This document shows positions 33,515 through 43,182 of a DNA stretch of 46,510 bases, in pieces. Source of the stretch: Clostridiales bacterium. Its GTDB lineage: Bacteria; Bacillota; Clostridia; Saccharofermentanales; Saccharofermentanaceae. Each line of letters opens with the position of its first letter. Positions within the stretch are counted from its first letter, which is position 1. Where the stretch lies: assembly GCA_017478485.1 (NCBI GenBank), contig JAFVDI010000027.1:1-46510 (forward strand), written 5' to 3'. The position numbers and the translations under genes were made by a program. The notes under the pieces are model-generated. The model was not told the origin of the DNA. It saw only the letters and a program-made list of their open reading frames with translations, and did no database searches.

Positions 33515-36322
33515 ATGCCTGAGTTGGTACTTGACTGGAAGAAATATCAGGAAGCAGCAATAGGGGCTGCCGCAGAAGGAATCGTAATGCTCAGGAATGA
33601 AGGGGAAGCCCTTCCTCTGAAGCAGGGAACCAGAGTCGCGCTTTTCGGAAGGATGCAGGCCAATTACTACAAGAGCGGCACCGGCAGCGGCGGCATGGTA
33701 AATGTAAGCCACGTCGTCGATATCCGCGAAGGACTCGCTTCTTCGCCTGCTTTGACACTCGATCCTGAACTGATGGACATATATGACGACTGGGAAAAGG
33801 AAAACCCGATCGATGAGGGCCTCGGCTGGGGCAAGGAAGCATGGTCTCAGACTGAGATGCCGGTTTCTGCAGAGCTTGCAGAGCGCATGGCTTCACGTAA
33901 TGATGCCGCTGTCATCATCATTGCAAGAACAGCGGGCGAGGACCGTGACAACACGGCCGAGAAAGGCTCTTATTTCCTGAGAGACAGCGAGGAGGCAATG
34001 CTCGCTGCTGTTTCTGCCGCATTTGAGAGGACCATTGTCATCCTTAACGTCGGCAACATAATCGACATGTCATTCGTCTCCAAGTACGATATCAAATCCG
34101 TTCTCTACGCATGGCAGGGCGGCATGATCGGAGGCTGTTCGGTCGCAAGGATCGTCACGGGCGAGGAATCCCCCTCAGGATGCCTGCCTGACACCATCGC
34201 CGTAAGCCTTGAAGATTATCCTTCAAGCGACAATTTCGGAAACAAGGACATTCACGAGGATCTTTACGAAGAGGATATCTTCGTCGGCTACAGGTATTTT
34301 TCGACCTTTGCGCCTTCAAAAGTCCTGTATCCTTTCGGCTTCGGACTTTCATACACGGAATTCTCGATCGATCTCACAAGCTTTGTTTTTGACGGAAAGA
34401 CCGTTAAGGTCAGTGTCAGCGTCACCAACACCGGCAGCGTTCCGGGCAAGAAAGCGGTCATGCTCTACGCATCCGCGCCTCAGGGCAAGCTTTCGAAGCC
34501 TTCACGCGTTCTTGCCGGCTTCGCGAAAACGGGACTCATTCCCGCAGGGGACAGTGAGGACATTGAGATAACCGCTCCGGTTCGCGCTTTTGCGTCCTAC
34601 GACGATGACGGCAGGACAGGCCTCGGCACAGGCTTCATACTTGATGCAGGCCACTACTCCTTCTATCTCGGAGGCGACGTCACTTCCACTGAAGAGGCCG
34701 GTTCCTTTGATCTTGACGCTCCGATCCTCCTGGAAGCACTTGAGAACGCAATGGGCCCGACCAAGGCTTTTAAGCGTCTGACTGCAGTGCCTTCAGCTTC
34801 CGGAACAGGGTTTGACAAGGTCTATGAAGACGTTCCGCTCATGTCCGTAAGTTTTGTCGATTCAAGGATGTCACGCGTTCCCGCTGAGATCCCCCAGACA
34901 GGCGACAAGAGCATCAAACTGAATGACGTCAGACAAGGAAAGAATACTCTGGATGAATTCATCGCTCAGCTTGACGATGAGGAACTCTGCCTGATCATCA
35001 GGGGAGAGGGAATGGGCAGCTCCAAGGCCACGATAGGCACGGCTGCGGCATTCGGAGGCATCAGCAAGGAACTCAAGGCGATGGGCATCCCCACCCTTTG
35101 CTGCTCGGACGGTCCTTCAGGAATGAGGATCGACTCCGGAAAGAAGGCCTTTTCGCTGCCGAACGGCACATGCCTGGCTTCAACGTTCAACGTTGCCCTG
35201 GTCGAAGAGCTCTACACATATCTCGGCATTGAGATGGTCTCCAACAAGATCGACTCGCTCCTTGGCCCCGGAATCAATATCCACAGGCATCCGCTGAACG
35301 GAAGGAATTTCGAGTATTTCTCGGAAGATCCGCTCCTTACGGGTTACATGGCTTGCGCTCAGGTCAGGGCTTTCGAAAAGCACGGCGTAACGCCCACGAT
35401 CAAGCACCTTTGCGGAAACAACCGCGAGACCCAGCGCCGTGAGAGCAGCTCCGTCATTTCGGAGAGGGCGCTCCGTGAGATCTACCTGCCGGCATTTGAG
35501 ATTGCTGTCAAAGAAGGCGGCGCACGCAGCATTATGACGAGCTACAACCGCGTCAACGGCATCTACAGTGCCAACAACTACGACATGAATACCATCATCC
35601 TCCGCGAACAGTGGGGATACACCGGCATCGTAATGTCCGACTGGTGGGCATTCATCGGCGTAACCGGCGGCGACACCGCAGAGCACTCACTTACCGATCA
35701 CTCTGTCATGGCCAGGTCCCAAAATGACATCTACATGGTCTGCACAACGGTCGAGAGGTCAGCCCTTGAAGAAGCAGATACGTTCAAGGAACTCAGGGAA
35801 GGTGACGGCTCAAGGATCACACGCGCCGAGCTTCAGAGAAACGCTGCGAACATCCTGCGCTTTGCAATGAATACGCCTGCAATGGACAGGGTCTCAGGCA
35901 ATCCTGCGACTGTCAGCCACATTGACGATCCGTTCAGCGGCGACGATGTATCAGTCGACGTCGACATGTTCGTTGAGGTCGATAAGGAACTCGTGATCGA
36001 CCGTCCCGAGGACACCTGGAACTCAAGGGATTTTGTTTTCGGGATAACGGCCAAGGAACAGGGCTTCTACGAGATCGAAATGATCGGAAGCTGCGACCTG
36101 AACTCGCTGGCCCAGGTGCCGATGCAGATGTATATCTCCAGCATTCCCTTTGCCGTCGTGACCTGGAACGGAACCGAGGGCAAGGACGTTTCGCTTAAGA
36201 CACAGGTGGTCCTCTTTACGAGAAACGGCGTCATGCGCGCTCATTTTTCGGGCGGCGGCGTCAAACTCAAGAAGATGATCATCAGGTACTTGAGGCCGTT
36301 TACGGAGGATGACGCTCTTTAA
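33515..36322 (+). CDS. GH3 beta-glucosidase with swapped domain order
   Basis: 935 residues from an ATG with GGGAGGA upstream; an earlier in-frame ATG (33452) lies near the promoter. The domain usually found at the GH3 C-terminus comes first (VALFGRMQ, GSGSGG-like loop, DREDNTAE-like region), followed by a fibronectin-like domain (~290-400, ending YSFYLGGD), then the (beta/alpha)8 catalytic barrel (~500-780) with KHLCGNNRE (~629) and nucleophile Asp in VMSDWW (~708). A ~130-residue beta-sandwich closes the protein. This inverted order is known in Butyrivibrio/Ruminococcus enzymes. No signal peptide, so it acts on imported glucosides. Monocistronic, divergent from the GGDEF gene. Confidence 0.9.
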   Translation: MPELVLDWKKYQEAAIGAAAEGIVMLRNEGEALPLKQGTRVALFGRMQANYYKSGTGSGGMVNVSHVVDIREGLASSPALTLDPELMDIYDDWEKENPIDEGLGWGKEAWSQTEMPVSAELAERMASRNDAAVIIIARTAGEDRDNTAEKGSYFLRDSEEAMLAAVSAAFERTIVILNVGNIIDMSFVSKYDIKSVLYAWQGGMIGGCSVARIVTGEESPSGCLPDTIAVSLEDYPSSDNFGNKDIHEDLYEEDIFVGYRYFSTFAPSKVLYPFGFGLSYTEFSIDLTSFVFDGKTVKVSVSVTNTGSVPGKKAVMLYASAPQGKLSKPSRVLAGFAKTGLIPAGDSEDIEITAPVRAFASYDDDGRTGLGTGFILDAGHYSFYLGGDVTSTEEAGSFDLDAPILLEALENAMGPTKAFKRLTAVPSASGTGFDKVYEDVPLMSVSFVDSRMSRVPAEIPQTGDKSIKLNDVRQGKNTLDEFIAQLDDEELCLIIRGEGMGSSKATIGTAAAFGGISKELKAMGIPTLCCSDGPSGMRIDSGKKAFSLPNGTCLASTFNVALVEELYTYLGIEMVSNKIDSLLGPGINIHRHPLNGRNFEYFSEDPLLTGYMACAQVRAFEKHGVTPTIKHLCGNNRETQRRESSSVISERALREIYLPAFEIAVKEGGARSIMTSYNRVNGIYSANNYDMNTIILREQWGYTGIVMSDWWAFIGVTGGDTAEHSLTDHSVMARSQNDIYMVCTTVERSALEEADTFKELREGDGSRITRAELQRNAANILRFAMNTPAMDRVSGNPATVSHIDDPFSGDDVSVDVDMFVEVDKELVIDRPEDTWNSRDFVFGITAKEQGFYEIEMIGSCDLNSLAQVPMQMYISSIPFAVVTWNGTEGKDVSLKTQVVLFTRNGVMRAHFSGGGVKLKKMIIRYLRPFTEDDAL

Positions 36323-36342
36323 GGTTTAATAAGAAGACAATT

Positions 36343-36351
36343 TGTTATAAA
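36343..36351 (+). promoter_or_regulatory. Extended -10 promoter of the Pro/Glu-tailed membrane protein
   Basis: TGTTATAAA lies 72 nt before the TTG start. The leader holds a small hairpin CGAAAT-CTG-ATTTCG (36364-36378). Confidence 0.55.
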
Positions 36352-36422
36352 ATAGTGGCTGTTCGAAATCTGATTTCGGGCAGCCCTGTTTATCGGGTAG
36401 CAAAAGAAAAGGGGACAGGTTC

Positions 36423-37403
36423 TTGCGCAGAGATTATTTCACTTGCGTATTTCTCGGACTGATAGCGGGCGCTCTGATGTTCGTCTGTTTTGCTCCGCTG
36501 TATTTCGTATACGGTTCTGTGGTTCCGAGGGAATTCAGTCTTTTCGAGCGGCTGATGAGTCTGCTCTATGCACTGTTCTTTGTATTCTTCCTTCCTTTTT
36601 TCGCGGCATTCCGCAGCAAGGTCTGGATCAACTGGGGCCTTGCGGCTTACGGCGTGCTAATCTATCTTCCGAAGTTCTTCTATCCGGCTGAAGCTGTTCT
36701 TACGGCCGAAGATCCGAGTTTTACAAAGATGCTCCTGGCCATCTGCCTCCGCGGCATCTACGGCATGATGCAGGCGCCTTTTGCCGCGCTTTCCTCGCTG
36801 ATAGGCGACAAGGCAGCCGCTTCACTGGTCTATTGGATCCTGCCCCTGGCGCTTTTCTGGCCGTTCGTAATGAAAGTCTTCCGCTTCTACAGACGCGCAT
36901 ATCTGAGCGAGCAGCTCAACCCGATGCCCAAGGTCAAGCCTGTGGCTGCCGCAGCTCATACCGGCCCCGCAGTTAAGCCTGAAGTGCTCGGCACCGTCAT
37001 CACCGCCCCCGTAGTCGCGGCTTCACCCGATGAAGTGAAAGGCAAAGCGGCACTTGCGCAGAACAAAAAGGAAAGCGCTGAGGCTCTGCCCGGAGAGAAG
37101 GAAGAGGCCGTCGCGCTGCCCGGCGAAGAAAAGGAAGAGGCAATTGCTCTGTCCGCACCCGAGCCGAAGCCCGAATCCAGGCCCGAACCCAAGCCTGAAT
37201 CCATGCCCGAATCCAAGCCCGAATCCAAGCCCGAAGCAAAGACGCCCGAAGTCATTGAACTCAGCGCGCCCGCCGCACCTGTCATTTCACCTGCGATCGC
37301 ACCTGTCGAGCCTGAGGACAGCGCTTCCGGAACGGTAATAGAGCTTGGCGCTCCGCCGGCTTCTTCCGGAACAGACAGTGATAGCGGGCATTCTGATGTT
37401 TAA
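36423..37403 (+). CDS. Membrane protein with a Pro/Glu repeat tail, unknown function
   Basis: 326 residues beginning at a TTG codon with AAAAGGGG 8 nt upstream. About four membrane helices (~8-30, 43-65, 72-90, 125-155). The C-terminal half is disordered, rich in Ala, Pro and Glu, with tandem KPES/RPEP-type repeats between 37165 and 37245 encoded by ~12-bp units, and a recurring VIELSAP/VIELGAP motif (EALSAPEP, EVIELSAP, TVIELGAP) that may be short linear binding sites. I recognise no family. The next gene, a hemolysin III homologue, follows 66 bp later with its own ribosome binding site. Confidence 0.75.
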   Translation: MRRDYFTCVFLGLIAGALMFVCFAPLYFVYGSVVPREFSLFERLMSLLYALFFVFFLPFFAAFRSKVWINWGLAAYGVLIYLPKFFYPAEAVLTAEDPSFTKMLLAICLRGIYGMMQAPFAALSSLIGDKAAASLVYWILPLALFWPFVMKVFRFYRRAYLSEQLNPMPKVKPVAAAAHTGPAVKPEVLGTVITAPVVAASPDEVKGKAALAQNKKESAEALPGEKEEAVALPGEEKEEAIALSAPEPKPESRPEPKPESMPESKPESKPEAKTPEVIELSAPAAPVISPAIAPVEPEDSASGTVIELGAPPASSGTDSDSGHSDV

Positions 37404-37469
37404 GTTGAAAACAATAACGACACCTTGTAAAATATTACGGCTGAATATAGAAATGGGAGTTCTCATCTG

Positions 37470-38294
37470 ATGGCAAAGAATACGAAATTCTGGAAAACTC
37501 ACCTCGCGAAGAGTGATGACAAAAAATATGCTGCCGCGACCGGAGAGGATCCGCTTGAGGAAGGTCTTAAGGATCTTACCTGGTTTGAGAATTCACGTCG
37601 TGCCGTAAAGCGTGGTCTTCACAAGACTTACGAGACTTTCGGCGAGGAAGTCGGCAACTCCATTACAACCGGTGTTCCCGCACTTTACCTCTTAGGACTT
37701 CTCCCTTTTGCTTCGATCAACACATATTTAACGGCCGTTGCGAAGCCCGGTGCAACACCTGCTTCGATAGTTATGTCCGTCATCGGGATCTCAGCGTTCA
37801 TCATAACGCTGTTCCTGGCACTTCTTTTCGCTACCATCTATCACTTCATGAAGCACGGCACGCCGCACAAGCGCGTCATGAACAAGATCAACCGCTCGGT
37901 CTCTTATTTCGCAATCCTCGGCGCATATACACCCATCTGCATCCACTTTATGGGCACAGTATCCGGCGCAGTCCTTTGGGCACTTGAAGCAGCCATGGCA
38001 GTGGCAGGTGTCCTCGTTACCGCGCTTGCTTATCACACCAAGGTTGGCAAGGGTTTCTCCTATTTCATCTATGCTCTGATGGGCTGGGCGATCATCTTCA
38101 GGATCGTTGAGTTCTACAATAACGCTAACCATACCTGCTTCTGGCTCCTGATCTCAGGCGCGATCGTTTACTCGGTAGGAATCTTTTTCGCGCCCTCATC
38201 GAGAAGATTCAAGTTCTCTCACATGGTTTGGCACCTTTTCGCCCTCGCAGGCGTAGTGCTCCACGTATTGGGATTCGTTTATTTCTTCGGGTAA
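37470..38294 (+). CDS. Hemolysin III / PAQR-family membrane protein
   Basis: 274 residues; after a hydrophilic ~65-residue N-terminus come seven membrane helices. Family marks: EEVGNSITTG (usual EExxNxxTHG), ATIYHFM (the SxxYH site), and FSHMVWHLFALAG near the C-terminus, whose His residues bind zinc in PAQR proteins. Members are called hemolysin III, but in bacteria the role is unclear (ceramidase-like hydrolase or membrane homeostasis). GGGAG precedes the ATG. A terminator follows 21 nt after the stop. Confidence 0.88.
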   Translation: MAKNTKFWKTHLAKSDDKKYAAATGEDPLEEGLKDLTWFENSRRAVKRGLHKTYETFGEEVGNSITTGVPALYLLGLLPFASINTYLTAVAKPGATPASIVMSVIGISAFIITLFLALLFATIYHFMKHGTPHKRVMNKINRSVSYFAILGAYTPICIHFMGTVSGAVLWALEAAMAVAGVLVTALAYHTKVGKGFSYFIYALMGWAIIFRIVEFYNNANHTCFWLLISGAIVYSVGIFFAPSSRRFKFSHMVWHLFALAGVVLHVLGFVYFFG

Positions 38295-38314
38295 GTGATT
38301 TATTTTGAATGACG

Positions 38315-38340
38315 GCGCGCTCCTTCGGGGGCGCGTTTTT
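38315..38340 (+). terminator. Intrinsic terminator of the hemolysin III gene
   Basis: G+C-rich stem CGCGCTCC / GGGGCGCG with one G-U pair, a 3-nt loop and five T residues. Confidence 0.85.
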
Positions 38341-38381
38341 GTTTGGGCGGACGTGTCACAAACACCTGGTTATACTAAATC

Positions 38382-38517
38382 GTGTAGTGAAATGCCCAAT
38401 TTACTACAAGAAAAAGTACAAAAAAGGCTTATTTGCAGAAAAACGTGTAGTAAATCATCGAGTTTACTACACGTTTTTGGTAAGTTCAGTTCCGCTTTAT
38501 CTGTAAACGTTGTTTTT
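38382..38517 (+). repeat. GTGTAGTAAA hairpin repeat, copy 2
   Basis: Collinear with the copy at 2231-2376: an imperfect left hairpin (GTGTAGTGAAAT...ATTTACTACA, 38382-38408), a GTACAA spacer, TTTGCA block, then a perfect 16-bp right hairpin (38439-38454 with 38463-38478, 8-nt loop) with A5/T5 ends, and a tail ending GTTGTTTTT (38509-38517). Here the right hairpin is intact and the left one decayed, the opposite of copy 1. Its tail overlaps the last codons of the minus-strand nuclease-like gene. Confidence 0.75.
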
Positions 38518-39294
38518 GCCGCATAGAACCGAACCATATATAGAAGCATTGAGCTTGACGAGGAGAAATCTAATGTCAAAGGGGACTTCATCTGTATCGT
38601 GAGTGAATAAAATATCAAGATCGGGAATCAGTCCTGCTCCTGTATAGTTGCTGTATTTGATCTTGGTATCCCTTATATAATCTGCAGAGTTCTTCATGCC
38701 TAAGTGTTCGTGAAATTTGCAGGTATCAAGTTCTTTAATATAGAGAACAAAATCAGGATTAATCGTGTAAGGCAAGCCAATAAGCGTAATCTCCGGTTCG
38801 TATTTGAAAGGTATTCCCATTTCCGTATAGAAGACTGCTATCTCGCGTTCTGCTGCCGAACGGTAGTAAATCCCGTTAAAGAAGTAATTATGACTTTTGG
38901 CGTGTTTTGTATTGGCATCTGCTTTGAGGTTGTCGAAAAAATCCTTATTCAATATCACACGCTTGTTATAGTCAACAGCCAGCGTTCTAAGCACTTGGCA
39001 GGGCAGGCACTCGGGGAGTGGGGAACCTTTAAAGAGGGAATTCCAAAGCGACTCAAATACGTCCAGGTTTCTTTCTATTTCGTCCCGAAGCAGAAGAATC
39101 GCATGCATCTTTCGGCCTGCAGGCGTATTTGCACTATATCTGTGGTTGCCCACATAATATCGTTTGGATTCCTTGCCATTAACCGTATGGCAAATATATA
39201 CCTTAACCTCTGGCAGCTCGGCGAGTTGCTTCTTGCAATAGTTGATCTTGAGCGCGAGGTATTCGCGGGGGATGTACTTATCAGTGATGTCCAT
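38497..39294 (-). CDS. PD-(D/E)XK nuclease-like hypothetical protein
   Basis: 265 residues from the chosen ATG (MDITDKYIPREY). The C-terminal part fits a PD-(D/E)XK nuclease fold: YRSAAEREIAVFYTEMGI (helix with Glu), YEPEI, NPDFVLYI (active-site Asp) and FHEHLGM (Glu in the ExK-like place, with His instead of Lys). Similar proteins are frequent, uncharacterised, in gut Clostridia. By eye the gene is richer in A+T than its neighbours, hinting at transfer. The start is uncertain: AAGG is only 1 nt from the ATG, and a GTG 29 codons upstream is the alternative. The last ~7 codons lie in the hairpin repeat. No methylase, ATPase or other defence partner is adjacent. Confidence 0.68.
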   Translation of the reverse strand: MDITDKYIPREYLALKINYCKKQLAELPEVKVYICHTVNGKESKRYYVGNHRYSANTPAGRKMHAILLLRDEIERNLDVFESLWNSLFKGSPLPECLPCQVLRTLAVDYNKRVILNKDFFDNLKADANTKHAKSHNYFFNGIYYRSAAEREIAVFYTEMGIPFKYEPEITLIGLPYTINPDFVLYIKELDTCKFHEHLGMKNSADYIRDTKIKYSNYTGAGLIPDLDILFTHDTDEVPFDIRFLLVKLNASIYGSVLCGKNNVYR

Positions 39295-39328
39295 GCCTTG
39301 ATTATGCCGCGCGAAAAGGCGAATACAA

Positions 39329-39358
39329 CCGACAAATGCCGACAAAAACCGACAAAGC
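39329..39358 (+). repeat. Three 10-bp direct repeats CCGACAAANN
   Basis: CCGACAAA occurs three times with exact 10-bp spacing, one helical turn, so all copies face the same side of the DNA. They lie 35-64 bp upstream of the chosen nuclease start. This could be a regulator-binding array; if the gene started at the upstream GTG, they would be coding. Confidence 0.5.
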
Positions 39359-39408
39359 GCCGGGCTTCGAAAAGCAGGCACATATAAAATATAAAAACAT
39401 AATTAGAA

Positions 39409-39437
39409 GGGGCTGCCTTCTTTGTGAAGACAGCCCC
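39409..39437 (-). terminator. Terminator of the decarboxylase operon
   Basis: An 11-bp stem (39409-39419 with 39427-39437, one G-U pair). On the minus strand it is followed by TTCTAATTATGTTTTT, a weak T-tract, 25 nt after the oadB stop codon. Confidence 0.7.
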
Positions 39438-39462
39438 GATTGGTTATTTACTTACAACTCTA

Positions 39463-40671
<1,209 letters not shown>

Positions 40672-40692
40672 TTGTTATTCCTCCGCCGTCAC

Positions 40693-41091
40693 TTATGAAA
40701 TAGTAACAAGGGGCGTGCCGGTGTCGACTGAAGCGCCCTTGGAGGTGAGGACCTGAGCAACTGTGCCTGCGCAAGGTGCATAGATCTCGTTCTCCATCTT
40801 CATTGCTTCGAGGATGCAGACGAGCTCGCCTTCCTTGACTGCCTGGCCGACAGCGACCTTAACGTCGAGGATCGTACCGGGCATAGGTGCGTTAACAGGT
40901 GTTGTGCCTGCTGCGGCTGCGGCGACGGGTGCTGCGGGTGCAGGTGCGGCAGCGGGAGCGGCTGCAGGAGCTGCGGGTGCGGCAGCAGGAGCGGGAGCAG
41001 CTGCTACAGCGGTAGTCCTGATGAGATTGGCCTTGCCCTTCTCAACTTCTACCTCGTAAACCTTATCGTTGATCGTAACATTGTATATCAT
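40693..41091 (-). CDS. Biotin carboxyl carrier subunit of the decarboxylase
   Basis: 132 residues: an N-terminal segment (MIYNVTINDKVYEVEVE), a long Ala/Pro linker (~30-62) and a biotinyl domain with the biotinylated Lys in EAMKMEN. It carries carboxyl groups from the alpha to the beta subunit. In many oxaloacetate decarboxylases this domain is fused to the end of OadA; here it is a separate protein, as in methylmalonyl-CoA and glutaconyl-CoA decarboxylases. Fifteen bases from the gamma-like gene. Confidence 0.94.
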   Translation of the reverse strand: MIYNVTINDKVYEVEVEKGKANLIRTTAVAAAPAPAAAPAAPAAAPAAAPAPAAPVAAAAAGTTPVNAPMPGTILDVKVAVGQAVKEGELVCILEAMKMENEIYAPCAGTVAQVLTSKGASVDTGTPLVTIS

Positions 41092-41106
41092 GTGTGGTTC
41101 TCTCCT

Positions 41107-41559
41107 TTACTTCTTTTCGACGAGCTTGATGGACTTGAAGACGAGTTCTGAGAGCGGGATTCCCGTGTCATCAGCAACGATCGCCATGATCATGGCAGCG
41201 GTCTTCTCGTCGCATCCCTTGAACTTCAGTGTGCCTGAAGAGAATTCCTCCTCAGCGGCAGCCGGAGCAGCAGCTGCGGAAGCAGCGGCAACGGCGGGCT
41301 TTGCTTCAGGCTTGTTGCTGCCCTTAGCAGCAGTTGCGAGGATCTTACCCGCAAGAGAGATAAGGACATACATAATGAAGAGAACGCCGAAGACAACGAG
41401 GATTACTATGCCTGCACTCATGAGCATATCAGAAGTGCTCATCTGAGGCTTGAGGAAGGTGAAAACGTTGGACTCTGAACCAGCGCCCGTAGTCTCTTGG
41501 GTCTCTTCGCCGGCAAGAGTTACGAATTCCTCCCCGTCAATTTCGATTCTGTAATCCAT
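41107..41559 (-). CDS. OadG-like gamma subunit of the sodium-pumping decarboxylase
   Basis: 150 residues with one membrane helix (~45-70), an Ala/Pro/Lys-rich linker and a short C-terminal soluble domain. It fits the OadG-type scaffold subunit that joins the carboxyltransferase to the membrane part, although an unusual ~40-residue extracellular or leading N-terminal part (starting MDYRIEIDGEEFVTL) precedes the helix. It starts 2 nt after the oadA stop codon and sits between oadA and the biotin carrier. Confidence 0.85.
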   Translation of the reverse strand: MDYRIEIDGEEFVTLAGEETQETTGAGSESNVFTFLKPQMSTSDMLMSAGIVILVVFGVLFIMYVLISLAGKILATAAKGSNKPEAKPAVAAASAAAAPAAAEEEFSSGTLKFKGCDEKTAAMIMAIVADDTGIPLSELVFKSIKLVEKK

Positions 41560-41561
41560 TG

Positions 41562-42947
41562 TCAGTCCTCCTTCTTTTCGATGGTGTAGCTGACAGTGTT
41601 GGATTCCTTCTCCTCACGTGCTGCGAAGAACTTCTCTGCAACCTGAGGGAAAGCGATGTAGGAGAGAACATCCTCGTCGGAACGTGCCTTGTCGCCCAAT
41701 TCCTTCTTGGTCTTCTCGAAAACGGGCTCGAGCGAATCAGCATATCTGCCCTTAACGAGCTCTTCGGGCTTCCAGCATCTGTCGATGAGTTCCTGGTTGA
41801 CTTCGCCCGGTGCTCTGCCGTACTCGCCTCTGAGGTAAGCCTTGATCTCCTTGGAGATGTTCTTGTAGCGCTCGCCGAGGAGAACGTTCTGAACTGCCTG
41901 GTTGCCTACCATCTGTGAAAGAGGTGTAACGAGCGGGGGATAGCCCATATCCTTACGGACTGCAGGGATCTCAGCGAGAGCTGCATCGAACTTGTCGAGA
42001 GCGTGCATGTCCTTGAGGTTAGCGATCATGTTGGAGAGCATTCCGCCCGGAACCTGATACTTGAGGATGTCAGCCTTGATGCCCATGACTGTGGGATTGA
42101 GAGTGCCGTTGTCGAGGAACTTCTTTCTTACGGGTACGAAGAAATCAGCGATCTCCTTGAGCTTGTCCATATCAAGGCCTGAATCGTAACCGAACTGGCC
42201 CATTGTGTAAGCCATTGTCTCGGTTGCAGGCTGTGAAGTGCCGCCTGCCATTGTGGAGATAGCGCAGTCGATACCGTCAACACCTGCCTCAACAGCTTTC
42301 ATGAGGGTCATCGGGCCCATGCCTGTGGTGTGGTGTGTGTGGAAGAAGAGAGGTACCTTGATCTTTGCATCCTTGATAGCCTTTACGAGATCGTAAGCTT
42401 CCTTAGGTGAGCAGATACCTGCCATGTCCTTGATAGCGATGGAGTCAACGCCCATGTTCTCAAGTTCCTTGCACATCTCAACGTACTTTTCGATCGTATG
42501 AACGGGAGAAGTTGTGTAGCAGATGCAGCCCTGTGCATGCTTGCCGCACTTCTTGACTTCATCAATGCAGACTTCGATATTGCGGAAATCATTGAGAGCA
42601 TCGAAGATCCTGAAGATGTCCATGCCGTTCTCGGCAGCCTTGCGGCAGAAGAGACGGACTACGTCATCCGGATAGTGCTTGTATCCGAGGATGTTCTGGC
42701 CGCGGATGAGCATCTGAAGGGGAGTCTTTTTGCAGACAGCCTTGATCTTTCTGAGTCTCTCCCACGGATCCTCATCCAGATATCTGAGACAAGAGTCGAA
42801 TGTTGCGCCGCCCCAGCACTCGAGTGAGTAGTAGCCGGCGTTGTCCAGAGTCTCAAGGATCCCCTCGAAATCGGAGAAAGGCATACGTGTTGCGATGAGC
42901 GACTGCTGAGAGTCACGCAGCACGGTTTCTGTGATTTTTACTTTCAT
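41562..42947 (-). CDS. oadA: Oxaloacetate decarboxylase alpha subunit (carboxyltransferase)
   Basis: 461 residues, a TIM-barrel carboxyltransferase without the fused biotin domain. Seen: LRDSQQSLIATRM (metal-binding Asp), ECWGGATFDS, LIRGQNILGY, the Lys in IAIKDMAG and metal-binding His in FHTHHTTGM, followed by the conserved carboxylase domain (~310-440). These match the pyruvate carboxylase/OadA family, so it decarboxylates oxaloacetate to pyruvate, passing CO2 to biotin. First gene of the operon A-G-C-B, with a consensus promoter. Together with the dehydrogenase at 2554 it suggests four-carbon acid fermentation coupled to Na+ export. Confidence 0.94.
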   Translation of the reverse strand: MKVKITETVLRDSQQSLIATRMPFSDFEGILETLDNAGYYSLECWGGATFDSCLRYLDEDPWERLRKIKAVCKKTPLQMLIRGQNILGYKHYPDDVVRLFCRKAAENGMDIFRIFDALNDFRNIEVCIDEVKKCGKHAQGCICYTTSPVHTIEKYVEMCKELENMGVDSIAIKDMAGICSPKEAYDLVKAIKDAKIKVPLFFHTHHTTGMGPMTLMKAVEAGVDGIDCAISTMAGGTSQPATETMAYTMGQFGYDSGLDMDKLKEIADFFVPVRKKFLDNGTLNPTVMGIKADILKYQVPGGMLSNMIANLKDMHALDKFDAALAEIPAVRKDMGYPPLVTPLSQMVGNQAVQNVLLGERYKNISKEIKAYLRGEYGRAPGEVNQELIDRCWKPEELVKGRYADSLEPVFEKTKKELGDKARSDEDVLSYIAFPQVAEKFFAAREEKESNTVSYTIEKKED

Positions 42948-42987
42948 AATGAAGTCACACTCCTTGTATTAATAAATAACCTTACAA

Positions 42988-43016
42988 AGTATAATGGCTT
43001 TACCTAAATATGTGAA
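42988..43016 (-). promoter_or_regulatory. Sigma-A promoter of the decarboxylase operon
   Basis: On the minus strand TTCACA (43011-43016), 17-bp spacer, TATACT (42988-42993). The leader to oadA is about 35 nt, with AAGGAG-like bases before the ATG. Confidence 0.8.
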
Positions 43017-43086
43017 TAGCAAAATTTCTCATTTTATATTGAGGTTTTGTGGCTGAAAAACGCTCCCGTTTTCGAAAAAATAGCCG

Positions 43087-43115
43087 TTTACATTCAAAAT
43101 GCAGGGGTGTATACT
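43087..43115 (+). promoter_or_regulatory. Sigma-A promoter of the str operon
   Basis: TTTACA, 17-bp spacer, TATACT. Start predicted near 43122, 60 nt before rpsL. It lies back to back with the decarboxylase promoter, 71 bp apart. Confidence 0.85.
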
Positions 43116-43182
43116 TAATTGCTCGCAAAGGGGACTTTGTGCCTATATTTGCGCGCGAAATCTTAAGAAAGGAGATGTATTG

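Noticed and set aside
38497..39294. Restriction-modification or other defence system
   Set aside because: A lone nuclease-like gene without methylase, ATPase, toxin-antitoxin partner or integrase nearby.
39329..39358. Replication-origin iterons
   Set aside because: Only three 10-bp repeats, no DnaA boxes, no replication gene and no AT-rich unwinding region adjacent.
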